Shown: piece by piece, positions 33,090-42,570 of the stretch | Position numbering within the stretch: the first letter of the stretch is position 1 | Layout: each line of letters opens with the position of its first letter | Assembly: GCA_038373865.1 (NCBI GenBank) | Contig: JAXGGA010005228.1 | Span: 1-64,000 of the forward strand | Source: Uloborus plumipes | Taxonomy: Eukaryota > Arthropoda > Arachnida > Araneae > Uloboridae | Length of the DNA: 64,000 nucleotides | Direction: 5' to 3' | Notes under the pieces: model-generated | Told to the model about the DNA's origin: nothing | Database searches by the model: none | Seen by the model: the letters and a program-made list of their open reading frames with translations, nothing else | Translations under genes and position numbers: made by a program

Positions 33090-33611
33090 TCTGTATATAA
33101 ATGGATGGATGTACGTATGTATGTATGTATGTTTGTTTGTTCCTTATACAAATCCACCGTTTTCGTCGGATTTTCATCAAACTTGGCACAGAGGTTCCTT
33201 GACGCACTAAATTTCAGATGCGGGGTTTTGGAATTTTAAAAATCCTAAAAGCTCAAAATTGAAATTTCTTGTCTCAAAATGGCTATTTTATTTAAATTTT
33301 GAATATATAGAATAGAGTAATAGAGATAAGATTTTAAGCATAAAAATGGATAAAATTTAACACATTCAAATAGGAGTATTTTCCAACCAATATTGCGATT
33401 AACAATGAATTATCAATTTAAGGCTCATCTATTTAATTTTAGCATTAAATAAGTTTCAAACAATTATAATTCATATTCTAATTTCCTTGGAACATTGACA
33501 CAAATACTGTATGATGCCGAAAAATAAGAGGTTCCAAGAAATATTTATTTCTAATATTTTAGAGCTTTGTTGTATCAATAAGCACCCGGGCAACTCCTGG
33601 TAATAAGCTTG
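33090..33611 (+). mobile_element. Helitron family A (522 bp)
   Basis: Starts A|TCTGTATATAAATGG, has a GTATGTATGTATGT tract, the core GTCGGATTTTCATCAAACTTGG, and ends with the hairpin CACCCGGGCAACTCCTGGT and CTTG|T (decayed CTAG). It carries a ~130-bp segment (33460-33590) absent from short copies but partly shared with 61380-61790. Confidence 0.83.
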
Positions 33612-34325
33612 TTTAATGTAGCATTGGACCAAAACGCAGACTTGATTGAAGTTCTTCATAAAAGTTTAAAAACAAAAAAAAAAGGAAAGTGGTTATCTAT
33701 TTGTTTACCTAAAGGGCAGGAATTCAATTAGTGAACACCTTAAATGAAGAAATAACGCAGAATGAATTTATTAATTGATTACATCATTCTATTTGTTTAA
33801 CATATGAATGAACAGTGTGGAAGTATTCATAAAAAAATGTGATAAACGGTATTGTATGTTTTAAACGGATACTCGTTAGATGTTCGTTTCAAAAGTTTAA
33901 ACTGAAAAACACTTAAAAGGCTGCTGGTTTTTCTCTAATATTTTGATTACTTTAGTAACTAAAATAACATTGTTTTAATAAACTTTTCCAATGCATCACA
34001 AGCCTATAAAACGCAATTTTGAGATGCTTAATTTTCCTACTTAATTAAAAAATCGTTTCTTCTTGTTTGCAGGGCTATAATTGTAGTTTTTGTGTTATCC
34101 CTTGAGTCAAAAACATAAGTACGTTAACATACTTTAAGATCTTCTAACGTTATTTTTAGCGCGTGTGGACGTCGTAAATATTTTTCAGAAAATGAAGTTA
34201 GGTGCCTACATTTTGTCAACAAATTGCTGTGACTCATAAAATGCATGATGATTGTCTTGCTGTTACTTTTATTTATAAATATGAGACTTTTATTAGTGGA
34301 AAGTTATGCATCTAGTTCTCTGAAT
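33612..34325. other. no gene seen
   Basis: AT-rich spacer. No feature found. Confidence 0.45.
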
Positions 34326-34329
34326 TTAA

Positions 34330-35181
34330 CCGCTTACTGGTCGCACTTTTCTTCCAAAAACTGATCAAAATTCATCAGGTTTTTTTATTTTTGTTTTTTT
34401 TATGTTCATAATATTTTAAACATATTAAAATAAAAAACACTGCATTTTCCTTTGAATTTAGTGGTTTTTTAAAGTAGGAAAATTTTAATCAACTTACCCA
34501 ATTTTACCTTAAAGTTTGCTTTCCTCGCGCATCCAAGACAGGCTGAAAAGCTTCAATGCAGGCATTGAGAAAGAAAAAGTAAATTTTGAGCGGAGAAAAT
34601 TTTTATTTTCTTCAAGTAATGCGCATCGTTGGTGACAAACAATGTTTCAAAATTGGAGATCTATAATAGGGGTATATTAGTTGAAATGTTAATAATATTT
34701 CTGCGTGTGGTAAATTTTGAAACATGGTATGCATAGTCCTACATTGCAGTCTTTGCAGTAGTATCTTGTCTCCTTTCGAACTCTTTTCCCATTTGCATTC
34801 GTCTTACTGCAACACACTTTACATTCTCTCGCAGGATTTGCTTTCTTGTCTGTAGGGGGTATTATTTCCAGAAAATGGCGTTCAATCAATCGACTTAGTG
34901 ACGCTTCATTCGATGGACGACCTCCTCTTGAAACAGGAACGGAAGCTTGATATTCTCCAATATTTCATCGACCAAATCCTTTCGAAACTCCAAATTTGTT
35001 TTTCTTCCACCTTCTTTAGTAGGTGTAGTAGTTGTAGAAATAAAAGCTAAACGGACACGACAAAAAGTAAAAGTTTTGAAGCTGTAAAAATATCAGAAAC
35101 GCAGCCCGTATGAGACACGGGCACGACAAAATTTGCCCGAATATTCTGCCCGTATGAGGAACGGGCACGACGACTTAGCGG
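34330..35181 (-). mobile_element. piggyBac element, internally deleted (852 bp)
   Basis: Flanked by TTAA on both sides (34326-34329, 35182-35185). The ends are CCGCTTACTGGTCGC and CGACGACTTAGCGG, an imperfect inverted pair. Near the right end the motif CCCGTATGAGnnACGGGCACG occurs twice (35105, 35150), a candidate transposase-binding repeat. A piggyBac C-terminal coding remnant lies on the minus strand. The size is well below the >2 kb of a full element. Confidence 0.9.
34689..34990 (-). pseudogene. piggyBac transposase, C-terminal remnant
   Basis: The minus-strand frame ending at 34689 gives RGGRPSNEASLSRLIERHFL, then EIIPPT and the cysteine-rich tail: CKVCCSKT, YYCKDCNVGLCIPC, FKIYHT. That C-x2-C...C-x2-C...C-x2-C pattern ending in CF-x-x-YHT is the C-terminal zinc-binding domain of piggyBac transposases, which contacts the terminal repeats. 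Upstream, FRKDLVDEILENI lies in another frame, so there is a frameshift near 34950. The DDD catalytic core is absent. The product would have cut and pasted DNA at TTAA; this copy cannot. Confidence 0.9.
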
Positions 35182-35415
35182 TTAAGGAGAAAACTATATG
35201 AATGATTGACGTTTAAATTTCGGATAATAGGCTGTGTATAAATGATGTCATATTTTTTCTAACCCCCACCCTCCCTGTTGTCACAATTTCAGGAACTTAC
35301 CTCACCTCAAAGCGCGACATCATTTGCGACAATTTCCAAAAAAAAAAACATAATAGAAAAAACGTAATAAAAACTTGTTATATTTTTAAGGAAATATATT
35401 ACAAGAAAATAACAT

Positions 35416-36280
35416 AGTCAATTCTCGATAACTCGAATTTGAAGGGACCGAAAAAAAACTTCGACTTATCGGAAGTTCGACTTATCATTAGTTTCGATTT
35501 CCAGCATTTTAATAATAAAAACTTGGAATATTCGATTAATGTATAGATAACTGACAAGTATCATTAAAATGTACACTATTTGAATTAAAAAGTTAAGAAA
35601 AAAAGAAAAAGAAATCTTTCCTTTTATACGTATTTCATTCTTGTCGGATAATCCATCATTTTAAGCTGAATTGAGCAGTTTTGTAATTTAAAAAACTGTA
35701 AATATTGCAGCTTTTTCACATATCGTTATTCCTTGGCAACAGATTCATTTTCTTCCTTGGCTTGTATGCACTCTTCGTTGCAAACCTCAGTGTTTTAATC
35801 ATATTTCGTAAATTCACACTGAAGAAATTTTCTTTATCAGCTGCTTTAAAAGTCGTTTGTTTTAAATTTAATAATCACTGTGCCACTGTCACGCTTCATT
35901 GAAGATTGAAGAAGCAAAACTTTTGGAAATCAAATTCCTTACAGACGCAAAAAGTGCAAACAAATACAGCAAGAGTCACCACTGGTGTTATTCCTTTATT
36001 GCACATTGCTTCAACAGATCTTCTTTTGACTTTAGAATTCTCCTGAATGAATCACAAGAGAAGAACAAATAAAATTTCATGCATTCAATTGAAAGTCTGT
36101 TCTGCTTTTTAACTGTCAAATGTTTAGTCACCTCAAAAAAGCTTCGAGTTAAAGGAAGTAAACTTCGAGATACGGAGGAAAATTAACGCAGAATTGAAGA
36201 CAAAGGGGTCGGGACCTAATAAGAAATTCGAGTTATAGTAATATTCGAGTTATCGGACTTCGAGTTATCGCGAATTGATG
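35416..36280. mobile_element. Tigger/pogo-like non-autonomous element
   Basis: TCAATTCTCGATAACTCGAA (left) mirrors TTCGAGTTATCGCGAATTGA (right) with one mismatch. Further CTTCGACTTATCGG, TTCGAGTTATAG and TTCGAGTTATCGG copies sit subterminally. Left flank TA. This terminus style (runs of TCGAnTTATCG) is usual for Tigger-type elements. The interior has no DDE motif. Confidence 0.78.
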
Positions 36281-36855
36281 CGGATTCGCTGACTATTTAC
36301 AAAAGCCTAGCATATTTAAAAATGATGGGGCAAGTGGACAAAGGTGATATGTGACAATCTTTGAAACTTACTTTTTACCATGGATGAAGGTGATAAGTCC
36401 ATCAGTATCATGTCCCCTTAGTCACAGAAATGGTTGGTAACTAAGAATATGACCCCGTTTTACCCGTTGAGAAAAATTCATTAAAAAAAACTTTTTTTTA
36501 AAAAACTTTTTCTAGAAATTTAAAAAATTGTCACATATTACCTTTATCCATTTGCCCCTTCAAATGAAATAAAGAAATTAAAGGAGAAGAAAATTATGTG
36601 ATTGCAACTGAAGACTTAGGACTGACATTCGCTACAGAGTGATCAGTTAAATTAAACAAAGAATATATATTTTTCCGAAAGATATGGAACAATCATAATC
36701 GTGAGTTTATTAACGATGTTACGAATGGCCGTCAAAGGGCGTAATTCCCACCTACTATTTAACGAGTACATTTGTTAAATGGAGTCGCCAGTCTCAAAAA
36801 TACTATCAAGAGCCGGGAAACCTGACTCGTTAATTTCATCTTATTTTGAGTTTTA
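36281..36855. other. no gene seen
   Basis: AT-rich spacer. No feature found. Confidence 0.45.
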
Positions 36856-37340
36856 GGCAGGAATTCAAGTGAAACACAGACGATCGCAACTCACCAATGC
36901 AATCGCAAATTCCCAAATTTGGATTCAAGTGAAACGTTACAATCGCTACGAGATGCGATTCTTTTGGAATTCAACTTCCAGTAGCGATTGCAATTTTGGT
37001 CTATTGCGATCGCCTCGAAGCGATTGCAATGGTGTTTCACTTGAATTCGGCCCTATGGCAGGGATTCAAGTGAAACAGGCCATCGCAAATTACAATCGCT
37101 ACTGGAAATGAATTACATTAGAACATTTCTTGATAAAAACATCGTGACGTCAGCGTGACGTTTGCCTATGAAAACGAGCTAGATAAAACTCATAGCTACT
37201 TGGCGAATAAGAGGGATCGCTGAGTGCTTGTGAGCTCTTATGGCTTCCCCGTAGTGACGTCATGCAAGTTAAGTTATGATAATGAATCATTTCCAGAGCG
37301 ATGGAAACCGACTCGCGTGCTGTTTCACTTGATCCCTGCC
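36856..37340. mobile_element. foldback-type element with repeated GATTCAAGTGAAAC ends
   Basis: GGCAGGAATTCAAGTGAAAC (36856) and GTTTCACTTGATCCCTGCC (37322-37340) are inverted ends. A second inverted pair lies inside: GTGTTTCACTTGAATTCGGCC (37033) and GGCAGGGATTCAAGTGAAAC (37057). The interior repeats AATCGCTAC and GCGATTGCAAT in both directions. TTAA follows the right end and TTTA precedes the left. The second half contains the dispersed repeat also seen at 19827. No coding sequence. Confidence 0.72.
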
Positions 37341-38206
37341 TTAATAAACGTTCACTTTGACATTTGCTTTGTTCATTGGAACCAGCGATTGAATCACCAA
37401 GCATAATATTCTTTTGTACAGAGAAAATGCGAGGAAAGAAAATCAAACTTTTAATAGAGGATGAATCATTATTATTATTTATTTTTTTATTTTTATTTAT
37501 TTTTTTTTTTTTTTTTTTTGCCTTCCACTTCTCATTTTTCGAAAATCGACAAATGTTTTACATTATTTGCTGTTTTGTCGTTTCATATTTTTCGACTTTT
37601 GCTTTTATTAATAGCTTTTTTTTTTCAGAACTTTCATCCTTTTTGGTTTTTGTAAGTTTTGAAAAAAATAATTTTTAATGCTTTTGGTTTAATATGGATC
37701 GATTTTAAAGTTTTCTTTCTTTTCTCTTTGGATAGCTTTCTATGCACTTCGAGAATTGATTCTATTATTTGATATCCAATGCATGGACATTATTTCGCTC
37801 CTGTTATCTACATTGAATTGAAGGTGTTTTTCAGGATTTTTTAAACTTCACGCATTGTTCAAGTTATTTGATCGTATTTAGGTGTTGTTGAGCAGAAGTT
37901 TGTGGACTCTTATATGTTCAAATTTTCTTTAATTTCTCTTTGTGCTAATTTATCATTGTTGATGATCGGCAAAAAAAAAAACTAGAAATAATTCTGAGAG
38001 TCTTGTTGTTCGTTATGTAAACTAACCGCCTGAATCAAAATATGACTGTTTTCACTCAACACCCTTCACCTTTTGGGGATAAAAAACGTTTCAAAAAACG
38101 GTTTTCTTTCTTTTTTTTTTTTTGGCGGAGAAGGGGTGAAGAAAAAAATATATTTTTAGTTTTTAGCTGACTATTGCTTTTTCATGCACTTTTTATAGCT
38201 TCAAAC
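37341..38206. other. no gene seen; poly-T tracts
   Basis: AT-rich with a 20-base T run near 37500. The frames here are low-complexity F/Y-rich readings. Nothing supported. Confidence 0.45.
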
Positions 38207-38946
38207 TAGGGATGCACCAATAAGCAAATTGGCCGATTACCGATTAATCGGAAGTTGATAATCGGCCGATTAATCGGCTGAGTCGATTAATGATGAGGAT
38301 GATTATTTTCAATTTTGCCATCACTGTTTTTTCTCTCTTATACAATTTGAAGTTAGAAATAATAAGTAATTTATTTCCGAGAGAAAATTTTTTCCATTTT
38401 CATATTTTTCACAAAATAATTTCAATATTTTATCAAATATCTTAGAACCATTTTCATATTATTGTTTATAATAATATTGACACATTGTTAGAGTTATTTT
38501 AATTGGACATAAAAATTAAAAAAAAGGGGGGGAGCGGGAGTCTGTGGTGAGCACTCCAATTTAGGAGTACTTTTAATTCATACTTTTAAATAATTAGTAG
38601 CCTTTAATTCAATACCTTTATTCTTTAAAAATTAGAGGTTAACTGAAAACACTGTGCAAAGTAAAAACTATCGCCACCTGAAAAATATTGCAACATTGTC
38701 TTAGTATATTTATTCAAAGTAGGATAATTAATTTAAAAAAATTATATCAACTGTTAGGATTATTATTATTGTTAATAAAATTATTCATCATAGTTTTTTA
38801 CTAAAGGTATACCTTAAGGAATAATATTTGAAAAATATTTTTTTCGCCGATTAATCGGTTCGATTTTGCCCATTATTAATAATCTACAAAGTGGCCGATT
38901 ATGGCCGATTAATCAGTACTGCCGATTAATCGGCCATAAATCCCTA
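38207..38946. mobile_element. hAT-type MITE, copy 2
   Basis: TAGGGATGCACCAATAAGC through to GCCGATTAATCGG...TCCCTA; co-linear with 943-1723 over its length (CCATCACTGTTTTT, CACTCCAATTTAGGAGTAC). The right end has lost part of GGTGCA and the flanking octamers do not match, so it is older than copy 1. Confidence 0.82.
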
Positions 38947-39368
38947 ATATGAGCCATTAGTGCACTAACAGTTTCAAACGTTTTCTATTTCTTTTGAGCT
39001 AATTATAAATTGAAACTCTTAGCAATGTTTAAATGGATATAATGACGGAAAATGCGCCAGCAGCAAATGATGCAAGAGTAAACCCTTTTATTTCTCTTAA
39101 TTCACAATATATGCTGTTTCACAAGACAACCGTATTAAACATTCATGACTGGATACAGAAAACCGCAGTAATAAATACAGAATTGTTAACAAGTTATTAT
39201 TTTACTTCACACGCAGAAAATAGCAAATCAATTTCGACATTCATTGTTTGTGTTGTGAGTTGCTTCATTACATAAGGTTTGGCAAATATTTCAAAATCAT
39301 AAACTTAGTTTACTGATTTTTGAAGGAGTAGTTTTTAATTCATTTCGACGGTATCATTTTGTTGTTTT
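38947..39368. other. no gene seen
   Basis: AT-rich spacer. An 80-codon frame at 39033-39275 matches no family I know and has no supporting signals. Confidence 0.4.
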
Positions 39369-39372
39369 TTAA

Positions 39373-39889
39373 GCCATTAATGCCTGATATTTTCTTTTTC
39401 AAAGATATTTTGTATACTGGTTACAAACAGCGTTTAATGGACAGGAAAAATAATTAAAAAAATACCATGTAAAAAATATTTTTTTTTTATTTAGGAAAGA
39501 AAAATCGTCCCTTAAAAGTTACGATAGACCTCAGAGGGTACATACTTTTTTTACTAAATGTTTTTTTCTGCCCACGATATAATATTTAAAAAGACATTTT
39601 ATAAGGAGAAATAAGATCAGCAGTAAACATAAACTGGGAAGCTGGGAATAACTTCGAACACTTAGCTTTTTTCCTTGAGATTGTGAACGATGTCATTTTT
39701 GATAAAGATCATATTAAAACTGCTACAGAACACACTTTACAACGGTTATGTGCTGCAATCTGTTAATAACGAATTGAAACAATACCAAGGTACTAATTGA
39801 ACACTATTATTTGGTTGAAATGTTAATTTTTGGGAAATTTAGACCCTTTTTTGGACCGTCCCTAAAAAAGTACGCTAGGCATTAATGGG
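39373..39889 (-). mobile_element. piggyBac-type MITE, copy 2 (517 bp)
   Basis: TTAA (39369-39372) | GCCATTAATGCC ... GGCATTAATGGG | TTAA (39890-39893). Reverse orientation relative to 10621 and 54985, same interior (GTTACGATAGACC, ATAACGAATTGAAAC, GGACCGTCCCTAAAAAAG). Confidence 0.92.
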
Positions 39890-39997
39890 TTAAGTTACTG
39901 TCAAACTGAATCATGTTGGATCCTTACGGATTATTCAGGAGAGATTTGTGAATTATTTAAGCCTAGTTTTTAAATTTTACGTTTCATTTAGTTTATA

Positions 39998-41524
39998 CAC
40001 TGCGATGCAAAAGTTTAGACAAAATGCAAATATGTGAATAAAAAGAAAATTATTCAACGAAATGCTTTCAAATTTCTACTGCAGGTACACAATATGGTCC
40101 CAAATACGTGTCTGGAGTTCTTATAACTATAACTGGAATCAAATTTTGGATATTACAAAAGACATTTTTTTACATTGTTGCAAAAGTTTAGACAATAGTC
40201 AGATTTTATGCAAATATCCCTTGAAATGTAATTGGTGGAGGAAATGCGGGACTGTATTATTCATTTATAAAGTGCAGAGATTGCTGAATAAATAATCAAA
40301 ATCTCAAAAGCTCTTTAGTTCTCGTGTAAAGAAGATGAGAAAGTTTGGAGGCCGAAATTTGAAAATGAACCTACTTTATTAATTTTTTGTCTTTTAAATC
40401 GGCTCTAGTATAGTAGTACATTGTTTTTTACTTTGTGGAGAGCAAATTCAGACATGCGTATCGATCAAAAAGTCCAAGAAAAATTATATTTCTTAAGGAT
40501 GAAGGAATTGAAAAAACGGCTCAGACTGACGATTCGCCCCTTAATCCTACAAAACTTCAACTTGGGTCAAAAACAGCACGTGACAGCATAAATAGATGAA
40601 CAACTGAATCGGAATGCATTAAAAAAAACAAAGAATTGTGCCTGAGCCTTTTCGGACAGAGTGTCCCAAATAAGCCAGATTTTAATGTGAAAAGCAGCAT
40701 ATGTATCACCGTGGCTAAAAAATGAATGGTGCTTTCTTTGATAAAAATTATTAAAATTGAGATAGCCTAGATGAATTACAATTCTTTTTGCGGGACTTGA
40801 GAAATATCCAATGATTTTATGCTGTGCTGCTTTTACCAATAAAATCTGGCTTATTTGGGACACTGTCTGAGAAGGCTCAAGTACAATTCTTTGTTTTTTT
40901 TATGCATTCCGATTCAGTTGTTCACCTACTTATGCTGCCACGTGCTGTTTTTGACCCAAGTAGAAGTTTTGTAGGATTAAGGGGCAAAGCGTCAGTCTGA
41001 GCCGTTTTTTCAATTCCCTTCATCCTTAAGAAATATAATTTTTCTTGGACTTTTTGATCGATACGAATGTCTGAATTTGTTCTCCACAAAGTAAAAAACA
41101 ATGCACTACCATACTAGAGCCGATTTAAAAGACAAAAAATTAATAAAGTAGGTTCATTTTCAAATTTCGGCTTCCAAACTTTCTCATCTTCTTTACACGA
41201 GAACTAAAGAGCCTTTGAGATTTTGATTATTTATTCAGCAATCTCTGCACTTTATAAATGAATAATACAGTCCCGCATTTCCTCCACCAATCACATTTCA
41301 AGGGATATTTGCATAAAATCTGACTATTGTCTAAACTTTTGCAACAATGTAAAAATATATCTTTTGTAATATCCAAAATTTGATTCCAGTTATAGTTATA
41401 AGAACTCCAGACACGTATTTGGGACCATATTGTGCACCAGCAGTAGAAATTTGAAAATATTTCGTTGAATAGTTTTCTTTTTATTCACATATTTGCATTT
41501 TGTCTAAACTTTTGCATCGTAGTG
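39998..41524. mobile_element. 1.53-kb near-complete palindrome, Tc1-like non-autonomous element
   Basis: The sequence folds back on itself almost end to end: two ~700-bp arms, about 95% alike in the part I compared, with only ~125 bp of loop (near 40700-40825). Termini CACTGCGATGCAAAAGTTTAG and CTAAACTTTTGCATCGTAGTG sit between TA dinucleotides (39996-39997, 41525-41526). GCAAAAGTTTAGACAA is repeated 173 bp inside each end (40180; mirrored at about 41328), giving the IR/DR arrangement used by some Tc1-family transposases. There is no transposase. A transcript across it would form a very long double-stranded RNA. Confidence 0.92.
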
Positions 41525-41526
41525 TA

Positions 41527-42180
41527 CCTTCGTTGTTTCTTAGATTTATTCTCTTTTAGGAAGTTTATAGATTATTTTCAAACCTGTTTTTTTTTCTTTT
41601 TTTTAATTAAATTATTACTCAATTTATCTTTATAAACTTTTAGGTGCTATTAAAAAAATCAGAATTATTTTGAACCCAATGTTTTTTTTTAGGTGCTGCA
41701 TTTTTAGGTGCTATTTGACTTGTATTTTATTTTACTTACTTATTTATTTGTTTATTTTACAGTTCAATTGTACTGTTTTTGAAAAACTAGTTAAATGTTC
41801 AAAGATCATTGGAGTTGGTTAGAGTCACATAAAGAATAGAGATGGTCTGGAAACAGATACATTATAGATGCTTCAACTCTATTGAAAATTGAAGTAACAA
41901 AAAAAAATGGTGTCATTAAACGTCTAAGCTTATTATAAACCTCCTTAAAATACAAAAGATGTACGTAGTTTAATTAGACTTAATTAAATTTTCTTTCATT
42001 TTTTCAGTGTTTGCTGCGCAAGCTGTAAACTATATTTCAAAGCGAAGGAGCACGTTACAAGACATTTGAGCCGGTGGTTAAAAAAGAGAAAGAGAGAAGC
42101 AATACTATATAAAATGTCAAACACATTTTTGTATATATTAAGGCTTTATAGAAGAAGCGCATCTGTTTTTTTATACTCAA
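41527..42180. other. no gene seen
   Basis: AT-rich spacer; the phrase TTTTTAGGTGCT occurs three times around 41638-41712. Nothing coding. Confidence 0.45.
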
Positions 42181-42570
42181 CTAGCTTATTACCTGGCGTT
42201 GCCCGGCATTACATTATGTTTAACTTATTTCATGCTAAAATGAAATAGGTGAGCTTCAAACTGATAATTCATTGTTAATCGTCATCTTAGTTGGAAAATA
42301 CTCATATTTAAATGTGTTAAATTTTATCAATTTGTATGCTTACTTAAAGGCTTATCTCTATTCTTCTAAAAATTCAAAATGGCAAGAAAATGGCCATTTT
42401 GAGGCAAAAATTTTGAATTTTGAGCTTTTTGGATTTTTTTAAAATTTCAAAACCCAGCCTATGTGAATTCTAGTGCATCAAGGATCCTCTGTGACAAGCT
42501 TGATGAAAATCCGACGGAAACTGAATTTGTATAAGGAACAAACATACAAACAAATACACAAATATATATA

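Noticed and set aside
37364..37678. 104-codon frame with a hydrophobic F-rich segment, possible membrane protein
   Set aside because: The hydrophobic part is a translated poly-T tract; no start context or homologue.
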